A DNA stretch of 64,000 nucleotides from Mycolicibacterium elephantis DSM 44368 (GTDB lineage: Bacteria; Actinomycetota; Actinomycetes; Mycobacteriales; Mycobacteriaceae): positions 62,001-126,000 of the forward strand of contig NZ_ATDN01000056.1 in NCBI RefSeq assembly GCF_004014805.1, written 5' to 3'. The notes under the pieces are model-generated. The model had not been told where the DNA came from. It made no database searches and saw nothing but the letters and a program-made list of their open reading frames with translations. Of this stretch, positions 1-8,629 are shown in pieces (position 1 is the stretch's first letter; each line of letters starts with the position of its first letter). A program made the position numbers and the translations under genes.

Positions 1-497
1 TCGGCCGCCAGCGCCATCGTCAACGCATTGACGCCGCCCTTGCCTGCCGGGTAGCCGGTCCCGCCGTAGTCGCCGAGGAATGCGAACGAACTGGTGTTGA
101 CAATGGACCCGCCGCCCTGGGCCACCATCCGCGGTGCCGCGGCGCGGCACGTCTCGAACACCGTGCCGAGGTGCGCGTCGAGCAGATCACGGAACTGCGC
201 GCTGGTGATGTTCAGGATCGACTCGGCGGCCAGCCCCGCGGTGCCGGCGCAGTTGACGAGGATGTCGATGCGGCCGAACTCGTCGACGCACTTGTCGATC
301 AGCGCGTCGGCCAACTCCGGCTCGGCGGGCGACCCCGCCATCCCCACTGCATTCGGGATGCGTTGGACCGCTTCGGATACCGCGTCGGGGGCGCGCCCGT
401 TGACCACCACGCCCGCGCCGTGTCCAGCGAGCAGTTCGGCCACCGCGAGCCCGATACCGCGCGTGCCGCCGACGACGACGGCGCCGCGCCCGGTCAA
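1..497 (-). CDS. SDR-family oxidoreductase, C-terminus cut by window edge
   Basis: The reverse strand reads without stops to position 1 and gives a classical short-chain dehydrogenase. A glycine-rich GGTRGIG NAD(P)-binding motif sits near the N-terminus, followed by NCAGT, an NTSS catalytic serine region and a YPAGK (YxxxK) catalytic motif. About 165 residues are visible and the substrate/C-terminal part lies outside. The only convenient start in this frame is TTG at 497, 8 nt after the stop of the upstream SnoaL-like gene, so translation may be coupled. Last visible gene of the leftward cyp51/adhB operon. Substrate unknown; start uncertain. Confidence 0.75.
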   Translation of the reverse strand, partial: MTGRGAVVVGGTRGIGLAVAELLAGHGAGVVVNGRAPDAVSEAVQRIPNAVGMAGSPAEPELADALIDKCVDEFGRIDILVNCAGTAGLAAESILNITSAQFRDLLDAHLGTVFETCRAAAPRMVAQGGGSIVNTSSFAFLGDYGGTGYPAGKGGVNALTMALAA

Positions 498-504
498 CGG
501 CGCG

Positions 505-936
505 CTAATTGCCCTCGTCCACCTGGCCGAACTGCATGGCGTCCATGTTCCAGTAGCCGCGCAGGTTGGTCAGCAGGCCGTCGTCGTCGACCTTGTAGGT
601 GAACACGCCGCGCACGGTGCTGGTCATGCCGTTCTCGAACTTGCTGCGCAGCACCAGGATATGCGCGATCTCGGTCGGCGAGCTCGACGGGAACGTCTCC
701 TCGCAGGTGATGCGCAGGTCATTGGAGGCGATGTTGGCGTCGAAGAACGCCGCGACGGCCTCCTTGCCACGGATCCCGGTTCCGTCCGGGTTCGTGATCG
801 CCTTGCCGATCGGATCCTCGATGACGACGTCGTCGGCCATCAGGGCCAGCCAGCCTTCTTTGTCGTGGGCGTGCACGCAGCGCCACGAGTTCTGCGACGC
901 GGCCAACGCCGGTGTCTGCGCGACGGTTTCGGTCAT
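505..936 (-). CDS. SnoaL/ketosteroid-isomerase-like protein (Rv0760c-type)
   Basis: A 143-aa single-domain NTF2-fold protein. Typical SnoaL/KSI features include the N-terminal helix with HAHDKEGWLALMADDVVIEDP, in which the aspartates line the cone-shaped pocket, and the later FDANIAS and RGVFTYKVDDDG strands. The fold usually binds or isomerises hydrophobic ring compounds such as steroids. It lies 4 nt downstream of adhB and upstream of an SDR in the same operon. By recalled synteny it is the counterpart of M. tuberculosis Rv0760c. Enzymatic activity and ligand cannot be read from the sequence. ATG start at 936. Confidence 0.85.
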   Translation of the reverse strand: MTETVAQTPALAASQNSWRCVHAHDKEGWLALMADDVVIEDPIGKAITNPDGTGIRGKEAVAAFFDANIASNDLRITCEETFPSSSPTEIAHILVLRSKFENGMTSTVRGVFTYKVDDDGLLTNLRGYWNMDAMQFGQVDEGN

Positions 937-940
937 GGTG

Positions 941-2068
941 TCACCGGTCGTCGTCGGTGTAGCGGATGACGCCGCGAATGTTGCGGCCCTCCAGCATGTC
1001 CTGGTAGCCCTCGTTGATCTGCTCGAGCTTGTACTGGCGGGTGATCATGTCGTCGAGATTGAGCTTGCCCGCCTTGTACATCGACAGCAGCTGCGGAATG
1101 TCGTAGTGCGGGTTGCCGCCGCCGAAGATCGTGCCCTGCAGGTTCTTCTGCATCAGCGTGAGCATCGCCAGGTTGAGCGTGACCTGGGTGTCCAGCAGGC
1201 TGCCGATCGCGGTGGCCACACAGGTGCCGCCCTTGGCGGTGATGTTCATGTAGTTGTCGATGTCGGCGCCGTGCAGCTCGCCGACGGTCACGATCACCTT
1301 GTGGGCCATCAGGCCCATGGTGACCTCGGCGATGCCCATCATCGCCGTCTCGATGTCCGGATAGACATGCGTCGCACCGAACTTCAGTGCCTGATCACGC
1401 TTCCACTCGACCGGATCGATCACGAAGATGTACCGGGCGCCGGCGTTGACGGCACCCTGCAGCGCCGCCATCCCCACGCCGCCGACACCGACCACCGCGA
1501 CGTCCTGGCCGGGGCGGATGTCCGCGGTGCGGGTGGCCGAGCCGTAGCCCGTCGTGACCCCGCACCCGACCAGGCAGGCCACCTCGAACGGGATCGACGG
1601 GTCGATCTTCACGACGGAGCTCTTGTGCACGACCATGTACGGCGAGAAGGTGCCCAGCAGCGTCATCGGGTACACGTTCTGGCCCTTGGCCTGAATCCGG
1701 AAGGTGTTGTCGGAGACCGCCGCGCCGTTGAGCAGCCCGGCACCGAGGTCGCACAGGTTGCGCATGCCGGCCTGACACGATGGACAGCTGCCGCAGGACG
1801 GAATGAACGAGAGCACCACGTGGTCGCCCGGGGCGAGGTCATCGACGCCCGGTCCGACCTCGGTGACGATGCCGGCGCCCTCGTGGCCGCCGAGCACGGG
1901 AAAGCCGCCCATCGGGATACCGCCGGTGACCAGGTGGTGGTCGGAGTGGCACATCCCGGACGCTTCCATCTGGATCTTGACCTCGTCCTTGACGGGGTCG
2001 CCGATCTCGATCTCCTCGATCGACCACGGTTGGTTGAACTCCCAGATGAGCGCGCCTTTTGTCTTCAT
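941..2068 (-). CDS. adhB: Zinc-dependent, NAD-type alcohol dehydrogenase AdhB
   Basis: A 375-aa medium-chain dehydrogenase that oxidises an alcohol to an aldehyde with a nicotinamide cofactor. Catalytic zinc ligands are Cys40 and the GGHEGAG His at about 62. The four structural-zinc cysteines lie in the segment CGSCPSC...NLC, and the Rossmann motif is GVGGVG. The chosen ATG at 2068 begins MKTKGALIWEFNQP and has GGAAGG 9 nt upstream; a longer reading to 2101 lacks such support. It matches mycobacterial AdhB (Rv0761c) in length and sequence as recalled. Operon with ferredoxin and CYP51; the physiological alcohol is unknown. Confidence 0.95.
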   Translation of the reverse strand: MKTKGALIWEFNQPWSIEEIEIGDPVKDEVKIQMEASGMCHSDHHLVTGGIPMGGFPVLGGHEGAGIVTEVGPGVDDLAPGDHVVLSFIPSCGSCPSCQAGMRNLCDLGAGLLNGAAVSDNTFRIQAKGQNVYPMTLLGTFSPYMVVHKSSVVKIDPSIPFEVACLVGCGVTTGYGSATRTADIRPGQDVAVVGVGGVGMAALQGAVNAGARYIFVIDPVEWKRDQALKFGATHVYPDIETAMMGIAEVTMGLMAHKVIVTVGELHGADIDNYMNITAKGGTCVATAIGSLLDTQVTLNLAMLTLMQKNLQGTIFGGGNPHYDIPQLLSMYKAGKLNLDDMITRQYKLEQINEGYQDMLEGRNIRGVIRYTDDDR

Positions 2069-2160
2069 TCGTACGTGCCTTCCGTTTGAGCTTGTGCCCA
2101 TAGACTAGAGCCATTAGTTAGATGCGTCACAGGCACCCCCAATCAACTGCTTGGCCGGGT

Positions 2161-2706
2161 TCACCAGATGGGCGCCGGCGCCTGTCCCAGCGGGTAGTAG
2201 CCCGGCAGCTTCTCGCCCGCCAGCGACCGCTCGATGCGCTTCTGCATGCCTTCCGAAAGGTCACCGGACTCGATGAGCTTCGCGTAGCCCTTGGCCACGT
2301 GCCCGAAGTCGAAGAAGTCACGCTGCCATTCGATCTTGAGGTCGGCGTCGAGGCGGAACCAGCTGCCCCCGATGCCGTAGATCTCGTCCTGGGTGCCGTC
2401 GGACTTGTTGACGATCTGCTTCCAGAAGCCGACGATCTCGCCGAGCTTGTCGTCGATGAGCACCCGCTGGTATTCGTAGACCCAGTTCTCCAGGCCCTCC
2501 ATCTCCAGGCCGAGGGCCACGTCGCGGATCTCGTCTTTGCCGACGCACATGACGTCTTCCTTGGGGCCGATGTTCCAGCCGTAGGTGGCGTCCTCGGTGT
2601 AGAAGTCCGCCAGCGGCTTCCAGTCGCCGTTGCGCTCGGCCTCCCGGTTGGCCTCCAGCCATTCCTCGACCCACTGGTCGAGGGCTTCGCGGGGCAGTGA
2701 CGGCAT
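2161..2706 (-). CDS. SnoaL-like conserved protein (Rv0762c-type)
   Basis: A 181-aa protein with an NTF2/SnoaL-like core. An N-terminal helix (EEWLEANREAERNGDW) is followed by DFYTEDATYGWNIGP and strands with WVYEYQRVLIDD and IYGIGGSWFRLD. The C-terminal ~50 residues extend beyond the usual domain and are rich in charged residues. It sits between the ferredoxin and adhB genes, 3 nt after the ferredoxin stop, so it is co-transcribed with CYP51. Its role is unknown; a ligand-binding or isomerase role in the same oxidation pathway is an inference from fold and neighbours. Confidence 0.8.
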   Translation of the reverse strand: MPSLPREALDQWVEEWLEANREAERNGDWKPLADFYTEDATYGWNIGPKEDVMCVGKDEIRDVALGLEMEGLENWVYEYQRVLIDDKLGEIVGFWKQIVNKSDGTQDEIYGIGGSWFRLDADLKIEWQRDFFDFGHVAKGYAKLIESGDLSEGMQKRIERSLAGEKLPGYYPLGQAPAPIW

Positions 2707-2709
2707 TGT

Positions 2710-2919
2710 CTACTCTCCTAGCTCTTTGATGACCAGTGCCCGGGTCGGACACATCTCGACGGCATTCTCGATCTCGGCGCGGGCCTCGTCAGGAGGTTCG
2801 GGGTCGAGGATCTCGACCTGACCGCGTTTGGGCACCCGGAAGTAGTCGGGCGCCTCGACCTCGCACATCGCGTGCCCCTGACACAGGTCGAGGTCGACTT
2901 CGATTCGGTAGGAACCCAT
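2710..2919 (-). CDS. fdx: 3Fe-4S-type ferredoxin, CYP51 redox partner
   Basis: A 69-aa single-cluster ferredoxin. The cluster motif is C13-QG-H16-AM-C18 with the distal CPTRA cysteine near residue 57. His in place of the second cysteine is typical of actinobacterial P450-associated ferredoxins. It delivers electrons from a reductase to a P450. It starts 9 nt after the cyp51 stop in the same operon, which makes CYP51 the obvious partner; CYP123 two genes upstream is a second candidate. It is acidic overall, as expected for docking to a P450 proximal face. Corresponds to Rv0763c by synteny. Confidence 0.95.
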   Translation of the reverse strand: MGSYRIEVDLDLCQGHAMCEVEAPDYFRVPKRGQVEILDPEPPDEARAEIENAVEMCPTRALVIKELGE

Positions 2920-2928
2920 CTGCGCCTC

Positions 2929-4281
2929 CTACTGGGTGCGCCTGCGGTAACGGGCCTTGGCCGGCCGCTGCAACTGCACGATCATCTTCGAGTGGTCGTT
3001 GCGGTACGTCTCCGGCGGCTGGGCCATCTCGAATTCGTACTCGCGCAACAGCACCGAGAAGATCGCCTTGATCTGTATCTGGGCGAAGGCGGCGCCGACG
3101 CAACGGTGCCTGCCCGCGCCGAACGGGATCCAGGTCCAGCGGTTGACGATGTCGGCCTGCTCCGGTTTGTCGTAGCGATCGGGCCGGAACGCGTCGGGGT
3201 CGGGGAAATCCTCGGGGATGCGGTTGCTGATGGCGGGCGACGCGGCGACGAAATCGCCCTTGTGGATGGGGAAGCCGGCCACCTCGAACTCACCCTGGGC
3301 CACCCGCATCAGGATGATCAGCGGCGGATGCAGCCGCAGCGCCTCCTTGAGCACGTTGTCGAGCTTGGGAATCTGGCGCAGGGCGTGGAAGCTGACCTCC
3401 TGGCCGTCGGCGTAGAGCTCGTCGAGCTCGGCCTGCACCTCGGCGTAGATCTCGGGGTGGCGGATCAGCTCGATCAGCGTCCACGCCGAGGTTCCCGAGC
3501 TGGTGTGGTGGCCGGCGAACATCAGCGAGATGAACATGCCGGTGATCTCGTCGGCGGAGAACCGGGCGTTGCCGTCCTCGTCCTTGATCGACACCAGCAC
3601 GTCGAGCATGTCGCGGTCGGACTTGTCCTTGGGCGGGTTGGCCAGCCGGTGGTTCATGATCTCCTGGACCAGCGCGACGAGTTTCAGCCGCGCCTCGTCA
3701 CGGCGCCGGAAGCTCTCGATCGGCAGGTACGGGTCGACGTAGCACAGCGGGTCGGTGCCGCGCTCCAGATCGTGGTAGTACTCGGCGAACCGGTGGTCGA
3801 GCTGGTTGCGGAACTTCAGCCCGATCAGGCACGCCGTCGAGGTGTAGATGGTCAACTCGGCGAAGAAGTCCAGCAGTTCGATCTCGCCCTCGTCGCCCCA
3901 GCCGGCGATCATCTTGCGGACCTCGCCCTCGATGGTGGTGGCGTGGCTCTTCATGTGCTCGCCGCGCAGCGCGGAGTTGTGCAGCATCTCCTTGCGCCGC
4001 TCCGGGCTGGCGTCGAACACCACCCCCTTGCCGAAGATCGGCGTCATGAACGGATACGCCTCTGCCTGGTCGAGATCCTCGTCGGCAGAACGGAAGAAGA
4101 ACTCGTTGGCCTCGGCGCCCGACAGCAGGATGACGTGCTTGTCGACCAGTTGGAAGTACCCTACGTCGCCGCACTCGTCGCGGACGCGCTGCATCAGCCC
4201 GATAGGGTCGGTGCGGAACTCCTCGAGGTGTCCGTGTTCTTCCTCGCCGCCGGATACCCGGGGCACGATCGCGGTCGTCAC
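2929..4281 (-). CDS. cyp51: Sterol 14-alpha-demethylase CYP51
   Basis: A 450-aa cytochrome P450 that removes the 14-alpha methyl group of sterols. Signatures are the I-helix AGHHTSSGTSAW, the K-helix EALR and the heme loop FGAGRHRCVG with the thiolate cysteine. BC-loop and N-terminal segments (PRVSGGEEEHGHLEEF) match mycobacterial CYP51 as I recall it, and the length equals the M. tuberculosis enzyme within a residue. The GTG start at 4281 overlaps the SDR stop (GTGA) and has GAGGAGG 7-8 nt upstream. An upstream in-frame extension inside the SDR is not used. Sits directly before its ferredoxin. Confidence 0.97.
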   Translation of the reverse strand: MTTAIVPRVSGGEEEHGHLEEFRTDPIGLMQRVRDECGDVGYFQLVDKHVILLSGAEANEFFFRSADEDLDQAEAYPFMTPIFGKGVVFDASPERRKEMLHNSALRGEHMKSHATTIEGEVRKMIAGWGDEGEIELLDFFAELTIYTSTACLIGLKFRNQLDHRFAEYYHDLERGTDPLCYVDPYLPIESFRRRDEARLKLVALVQEIMNHRLANPPKDKSDRDMLDVLVSIKDEDGNARFSADEITGMFISLMFAGHHTSSGTSAWTLIELIRHPEIYAEVQAELDELYADGQEVSFHALRQIPKLDNVLKEALRLHPPLIILMRVAQGEFEVAGFPIHKGDFVAASPAISNRIPEDFPDPDAFRPDRYDKPEQADIVNRWTWIPFGAGRHRCVGAAFAQIQIKAIFSVLLREYEFEMAQPPETYRNDHSKMIVQLQRPAKARYRRRTQ

Positions 4282-5102
4282 TTCAGGTCCTCCTCGTTCA
4301 GCTTCAGCTGCTGTCGTTCTGCGGGCGCGGTGGCCAAGGGGGCTTCGGGCTGAAGCTCCATGTTCGCGATGAACCCGCCGCGCGGAGTCTCGGCCACGAA
4401 CGTGATGGCGCGGGCCAGATCCGATGCCCGCAGGAAATAGTCGTGCCGAGCCTGGCCCCACTTGGCCCAATCCTCAAGGGCCGGACCAATCTTCTCGGCG
4501 GGCAGGCTCCAGCCCATGGCGGTCTTGGTGGGGCCGGGGTGCACCAGCGACGCACGCACGCCCGTGCCCTCCAGTTCCATCTGCAGGTTGTTGACCATCG
4601 CCACCAGACCGGCCTTCGCCGCGCCGTAGGCGCCCATGTGGGGACGCTGGCGCAGCGCGACATCGGAGCCGACGAAGATCAAGTCACCGCGCCGGCGCTC
4701 GATCATCCCCGGCAACACCGCGGTGGCCAGCCGGTTGGCGCCGACCAGATGGATCTGCAGCTGTGACTCGAACTCGTCGGTGCTGATCTCGTAGAGCTTG
4801 CCGAAGAAGGTGTCGCCGGCGCCGGCGACCAGTACCTCGATCTCGCCGAGCGCCTCGATCGACTGGGCGACAAAGGATTTGACCGAGTCGGCGTCGGTGA
4901 CGTCGAGATGGAACCCGACGGCCTCACCGCCTTCGGCGCGGATCTTGGCGACCAGCTCGTCGAGCTTCTCGACCCGACGGGCCCCGACGGCGACCGGAAA
5001 CCCGCGTGCCGCCAGCTGCAGCGCGGTGGCCTCGCCGATCCCCGACGACGCGCCCGCGACGATGGCGGGGCGCCGAGCCGGAAGTGGTTCGAAGCGCGGC
5101 AT
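4278..5102 (-). CDS. SDR-family oxidoreductase (Rv0765c-type)
   Basis: A 274-aa classical SDR with GASSGIG near residue 17, the structural VAGAG motif, and the YGAAK catalytic Tyr/Lys. It is placed between CYP123 and CYP51: 13 nt after cyp123, overlapping the cyp51 start by 4 nt, so the three are translated as one unit. The ATG at 5102 (MPRFEPLPARRPA) is chosen because it follows AAGGGG at good spacing; the longer reading to 5210 overlaps cyp123. Probably oxidises or reduces a hydroxyl/keto group of the same hydrophobic substrate the P450s act on; inference only. Confidence 0.9.
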   Translation of the reverse strand: MPRFEPLPARRPAIVAGASSGIGEATALQLAARGFPVAVGARRVEKLDELVAKIRAEGGEAVGFHLDVTDADSVKSFVAQSIEALGEIEVLVAGAGDTFFGKLYEISTDEFESQLQIHLVGANRLATAVLPGMIERRRGDLIFVGSDVALRQRPHMGAYGAAKAGLVAMVNNLQMELEGTGVRASLVHPGPTKTAMGWSLPAEKIGPALEDWAKWGQARHDYFLRASDLARAITFVAETPRGGFIANMELQPEAPLATAPAERQQLKLNEEDLK

Positions 5103-5115
5103 GTACGCGTTCCCC

Positions 5116-6327
5116 TTATCTGGTTTCGACGGTGATGGGCAGGTGGGCGAACCCGCGGACGTTGCTCGAGTGCACGCGCACCGAGTTGGCCTCGTCGACC
5201 TCGTAGCCACCGATTCGTTTCAACAGTTCGGTCAGCGCGACCCGCGCTTCCATGCGGGCCAGATGCGCCCCGAGGCAGAAGTGCGCGCCGCTGCCGAAGC
5301 TCATGAGCTTGGACCCGATGTCACGACCGATCAGGTACTTGTCGGGATCGTCGAACACCCGCTCGTCGCGATGTGCCGATCCCGGCAGCAGCAACACGAC
5401 GTCGCCGTCGGGAATCCTGGTGTCGTACACGGTGAGATCGCCGACCACGGTGCGAGCGAGAATCTGACTGGAGGTGTCATAGCGCAACGTCTCCTCGACC
5501 CACAGCGGCACGCGGTCCAGATCGGCGTAGACGGGGGTCAGCTGGTCGGGGTTCCGATGCCCCCAGAATGCCGCGTTGGCAAGCAGTTTGGTGGTGGTCT
5601 CGTTGCCGGCGATGACCATCAGGAACATGAAACCGAGGATTTCGTCGTCGGTGAGCCGGTCACCGTCGATCTCGGCCTCGAGAAGGGCGGTGGTGAGGTC
5701 GTCGGTCGGCTTCTTGCGACGCTCGGCCACCATGTCCTGGTAGTAGACGATCAGGTTGATCGAGGCTTCCACGGCCGCCGGGGGCACGTCGGTGACACCT
5801 TCGTCGCGGTGCATGACACCGTCGGCCCACGCCCGCACCTGGGCGCGGTCGGCTTCGGGCACCCCCATCAGCTCGGAGATGACGTCCATGGGCAGCTTGC
5901 CCGCGAATTCGTCGACGTAGTCGACGGTTCCGGAGCCGGCCTTCTCCAACATGGCGTCGAGGTGCCGCACCGCGATCTCGGTGACCCTGGGCTCGAGTTC
6001 ACGGATGCGACGCGGGGTGAAGCCCTTGGAGACCAGGCTGCGCAACCGCAGGTGTGCGGGATCGTCCATGGCCAGGAACGACATCGTCTTCGACGCGTGG
6101 GGGCCGCGCGAGGCCGGATCCAGTGACACGCCGTACTTGTTGGACAGCGTCGTGCTGTTGCGGAAGCCGGCCAACACATCGGCGTGCCGCGACAGCGCCC
6201 AGAACCCGAGCTCGTCGTTGCGGTACAGCGGCGCCTCGTCGCGCAGCCGCTTGTAGTAGGGGTACGGGTCTTCGTGGAAGTCGTAGTCGTAGGGGTCCAG
6301 CACCAGGTCGCTGGTCGGCACGGTCAC
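5116..6327 (-). CDS. cyp123: Cytochrome P450, CYP123 family
   Basis: A 403-aa soluble P450 monooxygenase. The I-helix reads VIAGNETTTK, the ExxR motif is EETLR, and the heme-binding loop is FGSGAHFCLG with ALHLAR-type helix following. The GTG start at 6327 overlaps the stop of the upstream TetR gene (GTGA), so the regulator and P450 are co-translated. Synteny with Rv0766c (cyp123) supports the family name. The substrate is not known; the shared operon with CYP51 and ferredoxin suggests both P450s can use the same electron chain. Confidence 0.93.
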   Translation of the reverse strand: MTVPTSDLVLDPYDYDFHEDPYPYYKRLRDEAPLYRNDELGFWALSRHADVLAGFRNSTTLSNKYGVSLDPASRGPHASKTMSFLAMDDPAHLRLRSLVSKGFTPRRIRELEPRVTEIAVRHLDAMLEKAGSGTVDYVDEFAGKLPMDVISELMGVPEADRAQVRAWADGVMHRDEGVTDVPPAAVEASINLIVYYQDMVAERRKKPTDDLTTALLEAEIDGDRLTDDEILGFMFLMVIAGNETTTKLLANAAFWGHRNPDQLTPVYADLDRVPLWVEETLRYDTSSQILARTVVGDLTVYDTRIPDGDVVLLLPGSAHRDERVFDDPDKYLIGRDIGSKLMSFGSGAHFCLGAHLARMEARVALTELLKRIGGYEVDEANSVRVHSSNVRGFAHLPITVETR

Positions 6328-6932
6328 TGTTCTTCTCCCAGGATGAGGCCGACCACATAGCTGAGACGGTCGGCGATCTGGCGATAGGTGAAGGCGCCGC
6401 TGCCCGCGTTGACCAGCGCGCCGAAGAACGTCATCTCCAGCGCCGACAACGCGCGTGGGTCGGCGTCGGGGCCCATGGCCGCGCGGATGCGGCGATGGAT
6501 CTCCGCACCGATGCGCTCACGCACCCCGCGCACCGCGGGATCGTTGCTGCTCAGCAGGGCCGTCGTGCAGGCCGCGGCGACTTCGGGTTCGTCGGCGACC
6601 ATCAGTGCCATGCTGCGCAGCGTCTTCTCCACACGGGCCAACCGGCTTTCGTTGACGTCGGTGAAGTACGGGACCTGACGCATCAGGTCCAGGTAGACCT
6701 CCGCGATCAGATGGTTCTTCGACGAGAAGTAGGTGTAGGCCGTGGCCGGTGCGACCTTGGCGCGAGCCGCGACCCCGCGCACCGTCAGGTCGGCGTACGA
6801 GGACTCGCGCAGCATCTCCATCCCCGCGGCGAGCACCCTGCGAAAGGTCTCCTCCTGACGCCGGTTGCGCGTGGTCTCCCCGGCCGCCTCGGCGGGCGTA
6901 CCGGTGACCGCAAGCGCTGGATCGCTGGACAC
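6324..6932 (-). CDS. TetR-family transcriptional regulator heading the cyp123-cyp51 operon
   Basis: A 202-aa TetR protein. The N-terminal helix-turn-helix covers roughly residues 30-75, with the recognition helix APATAYTYFSSKNHL; the all-helical C-terminal ligand domain follows. The GTG start at 6932 lies inside a 14-bp perfect palindrome (6926-6939), and a second copy of its core lies before the divergent aldA gene. This geometry suggests an autoregulated repressor that controls both the leftward cyp operon and the rightward aldehyde dehydrogenase operon. Ligand unknown. Equivalent of Rv0767c by position. Confidence 0.93.
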   Translation of the reverse strand: MSSDPALAVTGTPAEAAGETTRNRRQEETFRRVLAAGMEMLRESSYADLTVRGVAARAKVAPATAYTYFSSKNHLIAEVYLDLMRQVPYFTDVNESRLARVEKTLRSMALMVADEPEVAAACTTALLSSNDPAVRGVRERIGAEIHRRIRAAMGPDADPRALSALEMTFFGALVNAGSGAFTYRQIADRLSYVVGLILGEEQ

Positions 6933-6939
6933 GTGTCCA
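6926..6939. promoter_or_regulatory. Candidate TetR operator, copy 1
   Basis: TGGACACGTGTCCA is a perfect 14-bp palindrome overlapping the GTG start of the TetR gene. Its core GGACA-NN-TGTCC is found again at 7039-7050. A bound dimer here would block the regulator's own start region. Confidence 0.6.
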
Positions 6940-7038
6940 AGCTATCCGATGAGGGCGTTCGCGGGCAAGCATGCTGGTAGGACAAGTCCCGCTTGCCAGG
7001 CCCGATCACAGGGGACTATGGTTCGACAGATATCTTCC

Positions 7039-7050
7039 GGACAGTTGTCC
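7039..7050. promoter_or_regulatory. Candidate TetR operator, copy 2
   Basis: GGACAGTTGTCC has the same two arms, GGACA and TGTCC, with a 2-nt spacer. It lies 23 nt before the aldA start codon, probably around or just downstream of the transcription start. Together with copy 1 it brackets the divergent intergenic region. Confidence 0.6.
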
Positions 7051-7073
7051 AGCAGCGTTCGATCGGAGGCCGG

Positions 7074-8540
7074 ATGGCACTGCTAGCCAATCGCGAGAGT
7101 CAGTTGTTCATCGACGGCAAGCTCGTCGCGGGTAGTGCAGGCACATTCCCCACGATCAACCCGGCCACCGAGGAGGTGCTGGGCGTCGCGGCCGACGCGA
7201 ACGCCGACGACATGGACCGCGCGATCGAGGCGGCGCGGCGGGCGTTCGACGACACCGACTGGTCGACCAATACCGAGCTGCGGGTGCGCTGCGTGCGCCA
7301 ACTGCAGCAGGCGATGACCAAGCTCGTCGAGGAACTGCGAGAGATCACGATCGCGGAGGTGGGCGCGCCACGGATGCTCACCTCGGCCGCGCAGCTCGAA
7401 GGGCCGGTCGCCGACCTGAGCTTCTGCGCCGACACCGCCGAGAACTACGAATGGACAACCGATCTCGGCATCGCGTCGCCGATGGGGATCAAGACTCACC
7501 GCAGGCTGGCGCGCGAGGCCGTCGGTGTCGTCGGCGCCATCACCCCGTGGAACTTTCCGCACCAGATCAACCTGGCCAAACTCGGGCCCGCGCTGGCGGC
7601 CGGCAACACCGTCGTGCTCAAGCCGGCGCCGGACACCCCGTGGTGCGCCGCCGTGCTGGGGGAGATCATCGCCGAGCACACGGACATCCCCGCCGGAGTG
7701 GTCAACATCGTCACCTCCAGCGATCACGGGGTCGGCGCGCTGCTGTCCAGAGACCCACGGGTGGACATGGTTTCGTTCACCGGTTCCACGGCGACGGGGC
7801 GAAGCGTGATGGCCGACGGTTCGGCCACGCTCAAGAAGGTGTTTCTGGAACTCGGCGGCAAGTCGGCCTTCGTGGTGCTCGACGACGCCGATCTGGCTGG
7901 CGCCTGCTCGATGTCGGCGTTCACCGCGGCGATGCACGCGGGCCAGGGATGCGCGATCACCACCCGGTTGGTGGTGCCCCGGGAACGCTACGACGAGGCC
8001 GTCGACGCCGCCGCGGCGACCATGGCCGGAATCAAGCCGGGTGATCCCAACGACGCCGGAACCGTTTGCGGACCGCTGATCTCGGCGCGCCAGCGCGACC
8101 GCGTGCAGGACTATCTCGACTCGGCGATCGCCGACGGCGGCAGGTTCGCCGCTGGCGGCGGACGTCCCGCCGACCGCGACAAGGGGTTCTTCATCGAGCC
8201 CACCGTGATCGCGGGCCTGGACAACAACGCCAAGGCCGCGCGCGAGGAGATCTTCGGTCCGGTGTTGACCGTGATCGCCCACGACGGCGACGACGACGCG
8301 GTGCGCATCGCCAACGACTCGCCCTACGGCCTGTCGGGCACCGTGTTCTCCGCCGACCCCGAACGCGCCGCGGGCATCGCCGCCCGGCTGCGGGTCGGCA
8401 CGGTCAACGTCAACGGCGGCGTCTGGTACTCGGCCGACATGCCGTTCGGCGGATACAAGCAGTCGGGCATCGGCCGCGAGATGGGGCTGGCCGGCTTCGA
8501 GGAATACCTGGAAATCAAGGCGATCGCGACAGCGGTCTGA
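7074..8540 (+). CDS. aldA: NAD-dependent aldehyde dehydrogenase AldA
   Basis: A 488-aa aldehyde dehydrogenase that converts aldehydes to carboxylates with NAD(P). The N-terminal cofactor domain carries TPWNFP, KPAPDTP and FTGST. The general base is the glutamate of LELGGKS (about 259), and the catalytic cysteine is in the GQGCAITTR segment (about 293). EEIFGPV closes the active site. The ATG at 7074 (MALLANRESQLFIDGKL) follows GGAGG closely; the reading from 6993 would run through the operator. First gene of a rightward operon with an SDR and a hydroxyacid dehydrogenase. Matches Rv0768. Confidence 0.94.
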   Translation: MALLANRESQLFIDGKLVAGSAGTFPTINPATEEVLGVAADANADDMDRAIEAARRAFDDTDWSTNTELRVRCVRQLQQAMTKLVEELREITIAEVGAPRMLTSAAQLEGPVADLSFCADTAENYEWTTDLGIASPMGIKTHRRLAREAVGVVGAITPWNFPHQINLAKLGPALAAGNTVVLKPAPDTPWCAAVLGEIIAEHTDIPAGVVNIVTSSDHGVGALLSRDPRVDMVSFTGSTATGRSVMADGSATLKKVFLELGGKSAFVVLDDADLAGACSMSAFTAAMHAGQGCAITTRLVVPRERYDEAVDAAAATMAGIKPGDPNDAGTVCGPLISARQRDRVQDYLDSAIADGGRFAAGGGRPADRDKGFFIEPTVIAGLDNNAKAAREEIFGPVLTVIAHDGDDDAVRIANDSPYGLSGTVFSADPERAAGIAARLRVGTVNVNGGVWYSADMPFGGYKQSGIGREMGLAGFEEYLEIKAIATAV

Positions 8541-8629
8541 CTTTTCACCCGCCGAACGTGGATTACCAGCACGCGAAAGAGCGCAAAACGTGCATCAATC
8601 CCACGCTCGGCAGAGGAGAGGATAGGTAA

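Noticed and set aside
94..969. 291-aa plus-strand frame over the first SDR and SnoaL-like genes
   Set aside because: Arginine/serine/alanine-rich composition without motifs, and fully opposite two genes with clear family signatures.
2102..2160. Hidden small gene between adhB and the SnoaL-like gene
   Set aside because: Too short and without a start with ribosome site; a TAGTCT box on the reverse strand at 2107-2102 suggests it is an internal adhB promoter.
2872..4353. 493-aa plus-strand frame opposite cyp51
   Set aside because: Typical GC-rich shadow frame of the reverse-strand P450; no domain signature.
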